NCBI RefSeq assembly: GCF_003024605.1
Contig: NZ_PYJQ01000005.1
Coordinates: 124,001 to 188,000, forward strand
Length of the DNA stretch: 64,000 bases
Reading direction: 5' to 3'
Source: Rhizobium sp. JAB6
GTDB taxonomy: Bacteria > Pseudomonadota > Alphaproteobacteria > Rhizobiales > Rhizobiaceae
Shown: positions 8,145-16,209 of the stretch, piece by piece
How the letters are laid out: the number at the start of each line of letters is the position of its first letter
Position numbering within the stretch: position 1 is the first letter of the stretch
Made by a program: the position numbers and the translations under genes
Notes under the pieces: model-generated
What the model was told of the DNA's origin: nothing
The model's database searches: none
What the model saw: the letters and a program-made list of their open reading frames with translations, nothing else

Positions 8145-10355
8145 TCAGCGCTGATCCGGGATGCGGATTGCGATAACAGTGCCGATGCCCTCGCGGGACC
8201 GGATGCGCATGCGGCCGTGATGCAGTGCCGTCAGTGAGCGGGAAATGGCGAGTCCGAGGCCGGAGCCCCCCTTGCTTTTCGCATATTGGCTCTGCACCTG
8301 CTCGAAGGGCTGGCCGATCTTGCTCATCGCCGATTTGGGAATGCCGATGCCAGTATCGGCAATGACGAGCATGACGGCATCCCCAACCCTGCGCGTGCGC
8401 ACCGAGATGCGGCCGCCGTCATTGGTGAATTTCACCGCGTTGGAGAGCAGGTTGAGCACGATCTGCTTCATCGCCCGACGGTCGGCATGGAGCTTGATGT
8501 CGGAAGAAATGCGCTGTTCGACGAGAATGTTCTTCTCTGCCGCCGGAATGCGGGTGAAGCGCAGGCATTCCTCTATGAGCGGCGCGAGATTGATCTGCTC
8601 GCAGCTGAGCTTCATATGCCCTGCTTCGATCTTCGACATGTCGAGAATGTCGTTGATGACGTTAAGCAGATGCTTGCCGCTGTCGTGAATGTCCTTGGCA
8701 TATTCATTGTAACGGGCCGAGCCGAGCGGGCCGAACATCTGGTCCTGGAGGATTTCCGAGAAGCCGAGAATGGCGTTGAGCGGCGTGCGCAGCTCATGCG
8801 ACATATTGGCCAGAAATTCGGATTTGGCCTTGTTGGCGGCTTCGGCGCGTTCCTTCTCCGCAAGATAATTGGTGTTTGCAGTCGAAAGCTCCGCCTTCTG
8901 CTTTTCGAGAATGCGTCGCGATGCCGAGAGATCGTTAATGGTTGCCATCAGCCGGCGCTCCGATTCGCGAAGCCGCTCCTGATTGCGCTTGAGCTGGGTA
9001 ATGTCGGTGCCGACCGAGACGAGACCGCCGTCGCGGGTGCGGCGCTCATTGATCTGCAGCCAGCGCTCGTCGGCAAGCTGAACTTCCGTCGTCTGCGAGT
9101 GATTGGAGCGGCCCGGATCGACGATGCGGCGCTCGATGACGGGCCGCGCGGCAGCTGCATTGACGACGGCGCGTTCGGTGCCCGGTACGAGCACGTTGTC
9201 CGGCAGGCCGTATGCCTGCTGGAAATGGGCGTTGCACATGACCAGGCGATCGTTCTTGTCCCACAGGACGAAGGCTTCGGAGGTGCATTCGATCGCGTCG
9301 GCAAGGCGCTGATCGGCCTCCGCATAGCGCTGCGCCAGCCGGTGCTGCTCGGTCACGTCCATGGCGATGCCGATCATGTGGACGCGGCCGGAATTGGTCC
9401 GGATCACCTGGGCGCGGGCGCGCATCCAGACATAATGCCCCTTGGCGTGGCGAATGCGCAGGATCTGGTCCACCTGGCCGGCATTGCCGCGGGTGACGGT
9501 GCGGGCGAGCATATGCAGGCTGTTGTCATCCGGATGCATCAGCCGCGCCGCGTCCGTGAAGGCGAGCGGTTTGTCGGCGACCGGCAGCCCGAGCATGTCG
9601 TACATCGATCGCGACCAGAAGAATTGCCGGCTGGTGAAATCGAAATCCCAGAGGCCGCAGCGCCCGCGCGACAATGCCGTTTCGACCCGCAGGTTGGATT
9701 CGAGGAAGATTTCGTCTGCATCCCGGGCACGCTTCACCTGGGTGTAGTAGGCATAGAGGATGACGAGCAGGATGGAGGATATGCCGGCAAAGAGTGTGAC
9801 GTTCAAGGTCAGCTCGTCGCGCCAGAGCTTTTCGATCTCATCCATCGACGCTGCCGACAGAATGAAATCGCCCTTGTCGCCGATCAGGGAAATCGCGGCA
9901 TAATAGGGCTCGCCGCCGATCATGGTTTCGATCACGCCCGCATGATCGCCGAAATTGCGGATGGCCGTCACCTCCGGAAAGAAGTCGGAGACGAGCATGC
10001 CGATATAGCCGGAGCCCGCGGTCGACGAGCCGAATACGCGGCCGCTCGACTGCACGAGCAGGACGAAGGCGCCGTTGTCCAGCCGGTCCTGGGGGAGGTA
10101 GGAGGCGAGTTTCCGCTCCGCGCCGCCGCGATCGCCGGCTTGGAACAGGCTGGGATCGTTCGAAAAGGCGGCGGCTGCGGCCGCGATGGAAAGCGAGGTC
10201 GTGCGCCGCGCCGAAGCCGCCATGCGGCTATGTTCCGTGATCATGCCGAAGAAATGCGAGGCGGCAACGACCAGCAGGAAGGAAACGATGAGGACGGGAA
10301 TGATGCGCTTGAGAATATGCTCCGTCTGCGGAAAACGATGCGAAATCGTCTCCAT
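8145..10355 (-). CDS. pleC: PAS-domain sensor histidine kinase of the PleC/DivJ (PdhS) family
   Basis: 736 aa. Membrane helix near residues 15-35 (IIPVLIVSFLLVVAASHFF), periplasmic domain, second helix (FAGISSILLVILYAYY), then two PAS/PAC units (about 215-450), a coiled coil, HisKA and HATPase. The H-box FLANMSHELRTPLNAILGF and the following FSEILQDQMFGPLG are characteristic of the PleC/DivJ/PdhS kinases that act on DivK and PleD in alphaproteobacterial cell-cycle control. I recall Sinorhizobium PleC lying next to glnE, which favours pleC, but the assignment is by family and context. The start at 10355 is chosen for its GGAG ribosome site; the frame is open further upstream to 10460 without support. 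Confidence 0.8.
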   Translation of the reverse strand: METISHRFPQTEHILKRIIPVLIVSFLLVVAASHFFGMITEHSRMAASARRTTSLSIAAAAAAFSNDPSLFQAGDRGGAERKLASYLPQDRLDNGAFVLLVQSSGRVFGSSTAGSGYIGMLVSDFFPEVTAIRNFGDHAGVIETMIGGEPYYAAISLIGDKGDFILSAASMDEIEKLWRDELTLNVTLFAGISSILLVILYAYYTQVKRARDADEIFLESNLRVETALSRGRCGLWDFDFTSRQFFWSRSMYDMLGLPVADKPLAFTDAARLMHPDDNSLHMLARTVTRGNAGQVDQILRIRHAKGHYVWMRARAQVIRTNSGRVHMIGIAMDVTEQHRLAQRYAEADQRLADAIECTSEAFVLWDKNDRLVMCNAHFQQAYGLPDNVLVPGTERAVVNAAAARPVIERRIVDPGRSNHSQTTEVQLADERWLQINERRTRDGGLVSVGTDITQLKRNQERLRESERRLMATINDLSASRRILEKQKAELSTANTNYLAEKERAEAANKAKSEFLANMSHELRTPLNAILGFSEILQDQMFGPLGSARYNEYAKDIHDSGKHLLNVINDILDMSKIEAGHMKLSCEQINLAPLIEECLRFTRIPAAEKNILVEQRISSDIKLHADRRAMKQIVLNLLSNAVKFTNDGGRISVRTRRVGDAVMLVIADTGIGIPKSAMSKIGQPFEQVQSQYAKSKGGSGLGLAISRSLTALHHGRMRIRSREGIGTVIAIRIPDQR

Positions 10356-10687
10356 CCGCACTCCGGTTCGATCGGTAACGCCGCTATGCCAGGATTTCAG
10401 ACCGTCGAAATTAACACGCAGCCGTCCATCGGCCGCGGTTGCCCGCCGCACGTCCACCATCGCTTTAGCCTTGTCCCTCGTGTGATTCGCTGCGCCGCTC
10501 GCCCGAATCTGCCTTAATGAATCATTCGTGATTCGGCTTGTCCAGAGGGTGCGGTAAAACTTTCTTAACCATCCGCGATTTCAGCATATTTTACACACGC
10601 AGCGGTAAGTTGCATGCTTTCGGGACTCGTTGAAGCTGAAGGCCGATGCAAATCAGCCTTTGAAATCGGCGCACCGGGCGATCGAAA
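10356..10687. other. 332-bp noncoding gap upstream of the PleC-like kinase
   Basis: No gene is seen here. It should hold the promoter of the kinase gene, while pepN ends into it from the other side. TTAACCAT at 10565-10572 resembles the CtrA recognition sequence described in Rhizobiales, a plausible site upstream of a cell-cycle kinase. There is no second perfect half-site at the canonical spacing. Confidence 0.4.
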
Positions 10688-13336
10688 TCACTCCTTGAGG
10701 GTGCGCTCGACGATGTCGCGCACGTCGGTCGAAAGGCTGCCCGAACGCTCGATCCGCATCAGCGCCGAACGGGCATGATCGGCGCGTACGGGTTCGAGGA
10801 GCCGCCATGAGCGCATCGAGGTCAGGATGCGGGCCGCAAGTTGCGGATTGCGCTGATCGATCTCGAGGATTTCGTCGGCGAGGAAATTATATCCGGCGCC
10901 GTCGGCGCGGCCGAAGCCCGTGGGATTTGCGAAGGCAAAAGTGCCGATAAGCGAGCGGACGCGATTAGGGTTGGTGCGCTTGAAGAGCGGCGTTTCCATG
11001 AGCAGCCGGATCCGCTCCAGCGCGCCGGCGCCGGGGATTGCCGCCTGAATGGCGAACCACTTATCGATGACGAGCGCATTGTCGGCGAAGCGGTTCTGGA
11101 AATGCGCAAGTGCTGCTGCCGTCTGCGTCATATCGGGGAAGCGCTGTGCGAGAATGGTGAGCGCGGCGCTGAGGTCGGTCATGTTGTTCGCAGTATCATA
11201 GGCAGCCTTCGCCCGCGCCGGCGTTTCATCCAGCTGTGACAGGTAGCCGAGTGCCGCATTGCGCAGGGCGCGGCGTCCGGCGCTTGCTGCGTCGGGGCTG
11301 AATGGTCCCGGCGTCTGCATGCTGTCATATAGCGCGGTGAAGACGTCCTTTCCGGCCTCGGCGATGCGCTTGATGATCGTCTGGCGCGCCGCATGGATGG
11401 CATCAGGATCATTGTTGCCGCCAAGCTCTCGGGCAATGTCGGATTCACTCGGCAAGGCAAGCGCTTGGGCCCGAAAGGCAGGTTCCAGGCTTTCGTCGGC
11501 TGCGGCAGCCAGCAAGGCATCAGTGAAGGCCGAATCGCAAGTTATGTCGGCACCCTGGCGCGCATCCCGTGCGGCTTGCAACAGGTTCGGCAGGCCAAGA
11601 TCGATCAGCGCCTGCCAGCGGGCGAAATGATCGGTCTCATAGCGGGCGATCAATGCCAGATCCTTAGGGCTCTGGCTGAACTGCAGATTGATCGGCGTCG
11701 AGAAGCTGCGATTGAGCGAAAGGACCGGCCGCGAGGGAATGCCGTGGAACGTCACCGTTTGCGTCTGCTTCGTCAGGTGCAGCACGTCGTCCGTCAGCTC
11801 CGCTCCGGTCACGGATGCCGGCGTGATGACATTGCCATTTTCGGCAAGCAAGCCCATGCGCAGCGGAATATGCATCGGCTTTTTGACCGTCTGCCCGGGC
11901 GTTGCCGGTACCATCTGTTCTAGCGACAAGATAAATGTCTTGGCGTCGGCATCATAGGCGCCGGATGCGGTGACGAGAGGCGTACCGGCCTGATGGTACC
12001 ACAGCGAAAACTGCGTGAGGTCGCGGCCGCTGACATCCTCGAAACATCTAACGAAATCTTCGATCGTTACGGCCTGTCCGTCATGCCGATCGAAATAAAG
12101 GTCCATGCCTTTCTTGAACAGATCGCGGCCAAGCAGCGTCGCGATCATGCGTGTGACCTCGCTGCCCTTCTCATAGACGGTTGTCGTATAGAAGTTGTTG
12201 ATTTCACGATATGTCGTTGGCCGCACCGGATGGGCAAGCGGGCCGCTGTCCTCCGGAAACTGTTCCGATTTCAGGTGACGGACTTCGGCAATCCGCTTGA
12301 CCGGACGCGAGCGCTGGTCGGCGGAAAATTCGTGATCGCGATAGACGGTGAGGCCTTCCTTGAGGCAGAGCTGAAACCAGTCGCGGCAGGTGATGCGATT
12401 GCCGGTCCAGTTGTGGAAATATTCGTGCGCGATGATGGCTTCGATATTGGCGTAATCGGCATCGGTCGCCGTCTCGGGATCGGCCAGAACGTATTTGTCG
12501 TTGAAGACGTTGAGACCCTTGTTCTCCATCGCCCCCATGTTGAAGTCCGATACGGCGACGATCATGAAGATGTCGAGATCGTATTCGCGGCCGAACCGCT
12601 CTTCGTCCCACTTCATCGAGCGCTTCAGCGCGTCCATGGCGTAGGTCGCGCGCGGCTCCTTGCCGTGTTCGACATAGATCTTCAGCGCGACCTCACGGCC
12701 GGACATTGTGGTGAAGGTGTCCTCGACGACGCCGAGATCGCCGGCCACGAGCGCGAAAAGATAGCTTGGCTTCGGATGCGGATCGAACCAGGCGGCGAAA
12801 TGCTTGCCTTCACCATAGCCGGCGCCGCCGAGGAAATTGCCATTCGAGAGCAGCAGCGGATTGGCGGCCTTGTCGGCAATGATGTTGACCGTATAGGGCG
12901 CCAGCACATCCGGGCGATCGGGGAAATAGGTGATGCGGCGGAAGCCTTCGGCTTCGCACTGCGTGCAATAGATGCCGCCGGTGCGGTAAAGGCCCATCAA
13001 TTGGGTGTTGGCTTCGGGATTGATGACGGTGGTGATTGTCAACTCGAAAGGTGTGCTTTCCGGCAGGTTGCGGACGGTCAGGCTTTCTGGCGTCGCATCA
13101 TATTGCCCGGGGGGAAGTTCGCTCTGATCGAGCAGCAGGCCGGAGAGAACCAATTCGTCGCCATCAAGCACGAGCGGTGCATTCGTATCGATACCCTCCC
13201 GCCGATGAAAGATCAGCCGTGCCTCCACCTTCGTCTCGGTCGGATGGAGATCAAAGGTGAGATCCACGCGTTCCAGAACGAAGTCGGTGGGGCGATAGTC
13301 TGCCAGATTGACGATCTGGCCGGTGTCTGTGCGCAT
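10688..13336 (-). CDS. pepN: Aminopeptidase N (M1 family zinc metallopeptidase)
   Basis: This 882-aa cytosolic aminopeptidase removes N-terminal residues from peptides. The exopeptidase motif GAMENKGLN precedes the zinc site HEYFHNWTGNR (His304 and His308, catalytic Glu305), with the third ligand Glu downstream in LKEGLTVYRDHEFS. The catalytic domain is followed by the beta-sandwich and a long helical C-terminal domain typical of E. coli-type PepN. Length agrees with the family (~880 aa). Transcribed alone. The long open frame on the opposite strand is a shadow. Confidence 0.97.
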   Translation of the reverse strand: MRTDTGQIVNLADYRPTDFVLERVDLTFDLHPTETKVEARLIFHRREGIDTNAPLVLDGDELVLSGLLLDQSELPPGQYDATPESLTVRNLPESTPFELTITTVINPEANTQLMGLYRTGGIYCTQCEAEGFRRITYFPDRPDVLAPYTVNIIADKAANPLLLSNGNFLGGAGYGEGKHFAAWFDPHPKPSYLFALVAGDLGVVEDTFTTMSGREVALKIYVEHGKEPRATYAMDALKRSMKWDEERFGREYDLDIFMIVAVSDFNMGAMENKGLNVFNDKYVLADPETATDADYANIEAIIAHEYFHNWTGNRITCRDWFQLCLKEGLTVYRDHEFSADQRSRPVKRIAEVRHLKSEQFPEDSGPLAHPVRPTTYREINNFYTTTVYEKGSEVTRMIATLLGRDLFKKGMDLYFDRHDGQAVTIEDFVRCFEDVSGRDLTQFSLWYHQAGTPLVTASGAYDADAKTFILSLEQMVPATPGQTVKKPMHIPLRMGLLAENGNVITPASVTGAELTDDVLHLTKQTQTVTFHGIPSRPVLSLNRSFSTPINLQFSQSPKDLALIARYETDHFARWQALIDLGLPNLLQAARDARQGADITCDSAFTDALLAAAADESLEPAFRAQALALPSESDIARELGGNNDPDAIHAARQTIIKRIAEAGKDVFTALYDSMQTPGPFSPDAASAGRRALRNAALGYLSQLDETPARAKAAYDTANNMTDLSAALTILAQRFPDMTQTAAALAHFQNRFADNALVIDKWFAIQAAIPGAGALERIRLLMETPLFKRTNPNRVRSLIGTFAFANPTGFGRADGAGYNFLADEILEIDQRNPQLAARILTSMRSWRLLEPVRADHARSALMRIERSGSLSTDVRDIVERTLKE

Positions 13337-13803
13337 GGTCTATCCTGATCAGGCTATGCATCGGCGGGTCCGGTCCGAAGCTTTCCTCCGAACCGAAAGT
13401 GGCAGCATCATTACATCGAAATCTGAACCAAAGTTAAAGTCATATCGCAACGTCGATATGTTTTGTTACGGCACGATAAGTATTCGCTTACCGAGCTATT
13501 CTCATTTCAGATGTTCGAATGAAATGCGGCAATTCTCCACCTGCATTTGCAGGCCAATAGTAGAATTGCTGAACATAACGTTCAGGCGGAACATGATTGC
13601 ACTACCCTCACATGCAGACCGTTACCGTCAGAGAACGATATTTTAAAGTAAACCATCGTTTAACCTCTTGCGATATCGGCAAGCTTGCATGACTATAGCA
13701 TGCTATTAGATATGGGAATTATGATCGATTCGGGGGAATTCGTTCACAAAGATGAAACATCAACTTTCTGTTGCTTTTTAAGAAGGGCACCCAGGAGGCC
13801 CGA
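13337..13803. other. AT-richer noncoding gap between pepN and an orphan regulator-like gene
   Basis: This stretch is clearly more AT-rich than its surroundings and no convincing gene is visible. It contains several short palindromes, for example CATATCG-N6-CGATATG, CCTGCATTTGCAGG and GAACATAACGTTC, and an AGGAGG ribosome site at 13793-13798 that serves the next gene. Promoters for both flanking genes should lie here. The 112-aa open frame at its left end overlaps pepN and has no homology I recognise. Confidence 0.5.
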
Positions 13804-14661
13804 TTGAGTTTTCCCGCCGAGCAACTTGCTCGCCATCCCAAGTTTCTGGCGTCCTTGCGCTTTCTTTCCGAGACATTGCGTAACCGGTATGACAACGGTC
13901 CGAGGATTGCGCGTATGCTAGCCTCGCATCAGCGTTGGCTTCTAAGTCAATCCGCCTATGCGCTCCATCTCGAACATGATCCAGAGCGTCCCCGGTCCGG
14001 GCTGACTGTCGTCGCGCTGCGTGACCTCATCACGCATTATCGCATTGCCAGCCGCAATACGGTCTTGAGCTTTATCGAGGAGTTGCTGACCTATCGCTTT
14101 CTGGAATTGGCTCCCGGGCCGGCTCGCCGCCCCCGGCGCTATGTGCCGACTGAAACCACCTACTCGGGGATGTTCGGTTGGTATCTTGCCAATCTGGCCG
14201 CGCTCGATCTGATCGACGATGGTGGCCGCGCTGCCGCGCTGGTCGCCTCGCCGGCGCTTCTGGACCTAGCGCAGCCGCGCATGGCGCGCACCTGCCTGGC
14301 AGCCGATCTTTGGCGTGAGCCGCCGGAAAGCGTCGGTCTGTTTCTTTGGACGGAATCCGGGGGTCTCGTCGTCGATTACATCATGTCGAGGCTCGACCTG
14401 GATGGGGAGGCGGGCGATCGGATCGATATCGGTCACGTCGATGCGCGCGCCTTGGCAGCCCATTTCATGATATCGCGAACGCATCTCCAACGCATCTTGC
14501 GCAAGTCCGCCAATCGCGGCGACGTCGGCTGGTATGAAGCCAAGAAGACGCAGATGTGGATCTCGCGCAATTTTCTCGACCAGTATTGCGGGTGGCAGGC
14601 CATAAAGTTCGCGGCAGTCGATGAGGCCTTTACCTGGGCGCAATCCGCCTCCCGAGGCTGA
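13804..14661 (+). CDS. Hypothetical protein with two helix-turn-helix-like segments
   Basis: 285 aa, family not recognised. The TTG start at 13804 is chosen because a perfect AGGAGG lies 5 nt upstream; a TTG at 13771 has none. The N-terminal half contains a MarR-like winged-helix pattern (VVALRDLITHYRIASRNTV followed by LLTYRFLEL). The C-terminal part has a second HTH-like segment (LAAHFMISRTHLQRILRKS). Both suggest a DNA-binding regulator. There is no signal peptide or membrane segment. It stands alone after an AT-rich gap and is followed by two tiny genes on the other strand, so its targets are unknown. Confidence 0.75.
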   Translation: MSFPAEQLARHPKFLASLRFLSETLRNRYDNGPRIARMLASHQRWLLSQSAYALHLEHDPERPRSGLTVVALRDLITHYRIASRNTVLSFIEELLTYRFLELAPGPARRPRRYVPTETTYSGMFGWYLANLAALDLIDDGGRAAALVASPALLDLAQPRMARTCLAADLWREPPESVGLFLWTESGGLVVDYIMSRLDLDGEAGDRIDIGHVDARALAAHFMISRTHLQRILRKSANRGDVGWYEAKKTQMWISRNFLDQYCGWQAIKFAAVDEAFTWAQSASRG

Positions 14662-14670
14662 TCCCGATCC

Positions 14671-14826
14671 TTAAAGCGGGACGCTGGCAGCCGCAGTTGG
14701 CGCATCACGGCTGCCGTTCTTGCGGAAGTTGCGTGCGCGCTCGAATTCTTCGGCGGCGCGCACCGCGGAGCCGATATGGCCGACGGAATCTAACAGGGCG
14801 ATGAATGGACGCAAACCCGAAGACAT
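14671..14826 (-). CDS. Small hypothetical protein (51 aa)
   Basis: The open frame reads MSSGLRPFIALLDSVGHIGS and continues with a charged helix (VRAAEEFERARNFRKNG) to a TAA stop. AGGA lies 9 nt before the ATG. The composition (amphipathic N-terminal helix, basic middle) resembles the many short conserved proteins of Rhizobiales, but I cannot name a family. It ends 9 bp after the convergent regulator-like gene. No signal peptide. Coding status is likely but not proven. Confidence 0.5.
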   Translation of the reverse strand: MSSGLRPFIALLDSVGHIGSAVRAAEEFERARNFRKNGSRDAPTAAASVPL

Positions 14827-14885
14827 GATGTCGTTCCTGATACTCAAACGTTTTGCTGGATTGCTGCGCTCTTCGCGCTCATCGG

Positions 14886-15077
14886 TCAGCAGGCGCGGAA
14901 ATCGGCGAAGATCGCCGTCGGACGGCTGACGCGAGCCGACGTTCCTGTGCCTCGCGCGGTCATCTGCTCATTGGCAGCAATGCCGAGGTTGCGATGTCCG
15001 CTTGTGGCGCGTACGGGCTCCAGCGCGCGGCGCAGGGTATCGAACCCGCAGTGGATAGGACGAAAACGTGCAGTCAT
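14886..15077 (-). CDS. Small basic hypothetical protein (63 aa)
   Basis: Starts MTARFRPIHCGFDTLRRALE, is rich in Arg/Ala throughout and ends in a TGA. AAGGAACC precedes the ATG at a suitable distance. The frame is open upstream to 15170, but no ribosome site supports a longer form. It lies 59 bp upstream of the 51-aa gene on the same strand, so the two could be one transcript. The layout (short aromatic/basic N-terminus, then a helix) is similar in the two proteins without clear identity. Function unknown. Confidence 0.45.
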   Translation of the reverse strand: MTARFRPIHCGFDTLRRALEPVRATSGHRNLGIAANEQMTARGTGTSARVSRPTAIFADFRAC

Positions 15078-15217
15078 GGCCTTGGTTCCTTTAGAGATTC
15101 CTCCCAAGACACCAGCACATATTGCAGTGCAATATTCATTTCGCAACGCACAACAGAAGAAGACTGCCATGCATAAAACGCATGGCCTTTGTCATCTTTG
15201 ATTAGTAACTGTGAGAA

Positions 15218-16102
15218 TCAGCCTAATTTACCGGCGATATAATTCTTGAAGGTAAGGAGATCGCTCCAAGCCAGCCGCTTGTTGATCGGAGCGGTCAGCA
15301 ATTCCTGGGGATGCAGGCTGGCGATAGCCGGTATTGCGCGACTGAGAACGCTTATTTCCCGCCACTCTCCCCGCAATCCATGAATGGTTTCGGTACTTCC
15401 GAAAAAGTGCCGGGCAGTGAAATTGCCGAGCAGAAGCACCGCTTTAGGCTCGGCTAGCGCAATCTGCCTTTCTATGAACGGACGGCATATCTCGATTTCG
15501 GGCGGGGAAGGGGCGCGGTTGCCCGGCGGCCGCCATGGAATGACGTTGGTCAGCAGGATCTCATCGCGCTGCAAGCCGATGGCGGCAAGCATTCTGTCGA
15601 GCAACTGTCCCGCGCGCCCGGCAAACGGCACCCCTTCACGATCGTCATCGGCGCTCGGCATTGGCCCGATCACCATGATGCGGCCTTCCGGCGTACCGCT
15701 GGCAAAGATCGTCGATCGCGCGCTGTTCTTGAGATTGCAGCCGTTGAAGGCCTCGAGTGCCGTCTTCAGTTCGCTGAGCGACCGCGCGCTTTCGGCCGCG
15801 AATCGAGCCTGCTCCACGGCTTGCTCATCGGGGATGGCGGGCGTCGTACGCGGCAGCGCTGCTGCGGGAGATGACGCCGGCTTGGCGGCCGGGCGGCGCT
15901 CGGTTTGCGGCCGCGCCGCAGGTGCTTGAGTTTCGGTCCGAGGCTGCGCAGCCCGCGCGCCCTGTCGTGCGGCGCGCATAGCCTCAAATTCGGCAAAGCG
16001 GTCCACCGGCTCATCTTCCAGCAGCCAGTCGACGCCGGCATCCGCATGGAAATGCAGAAGGGCGGCAAGTTCGGCCGGTGTGAGGTCGCTGGCGGAAATC
16101 AT
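15218..16102 (-). CDS. Uracil-DNA glycosylase, divergent family-4 type
   Basis: 294 aa. The N-terminal ~90 residues are a low-complexity Ala/Arg/Pro-rich extension. The catalytic domain (about 95-290) shows GVPFAGRAGQLLDRMLAAIG, LLTNVIPWRPPGNRAP, EICRPFIERQI, LLLGNFTARHF and the C-terminal His motif ASLHPQELL. This fold excises uracil from DNA. Unlike classical family-4 enzymes, the GEAPG motif reads GPMPS, and only two of the four iron-sulfur cysteine positions are kept (GCNL and EICRP; the KCRPP cysteine is Trp). Enzymatic activity is therefore inferred, not certain. Confidence 0.85.
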   Translation of the reverse strand: MISASDLTPAELAALLHFHADAGVDWLLEDEPVDRFAEFEAMRAARQGARAAQPRTETQAPAARPQTERRPAAKPASSPAAALPRTTPAIPDEQAVEQARFAAESARSLSELKTALEAFNGCNLKNSARSTIFASGTPEGRIMVIGPMPSADDDREGVPFAGRAGQLLDRMLAAIGLQRDEILLTNVIPWRPPGNRAPSPPEIEICRPFIERQIALAEPKAVLLLGNFTARHFFGSTETIHGLRGEWREISVLSRAIPAIASLHPQELLTAPINKRLAWSDLLTFKNYIAGKLG

Positions 16103-16112
16103 GGGCGGACTC

Positions 16113-16180
16113 TAGAGCAATTCCGGGAAAAGTGTATAGCGGTTTCCGTCTGGAAGTGCGTAGAAACAAAAAGATAGAGC
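16113..16180. repeat. Intergenic repeat (AGAGCAATTCC family), copy 1
   Basis: The segment begins AGAGCAATTCCGGGAAAAGT, contains TAGCGGTTTCCGTCTGGAA and ends AAACAAAAAGATAGAGC. Related copies occur at 44081-44150 and, reversed, at 52190-52233. This is a family I know as common between genes in Rhizobiaceae. It lies between the uracil glycosylase start and the end of the Hsp70-like gene. Confidence 0.75.
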
Positions 16181-16209
16181 TGGAACGAAAGGGCAGGGTG
16201 GCGGCGATC

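Noticed and set aside
8286..10517. 743-aa open frame on the plus strand
   Set aside because: It lies fully antisense to the PAS histidine kinase, has His/Asp-rich low-complexity composition without domains, and is a GC-rich shadow frame.
13308..13646. 112-aa plus-strand frame in the gap after pepN
   Set aside because: Begins inside pepN antisense, composition not protein-like, no ribosome site.
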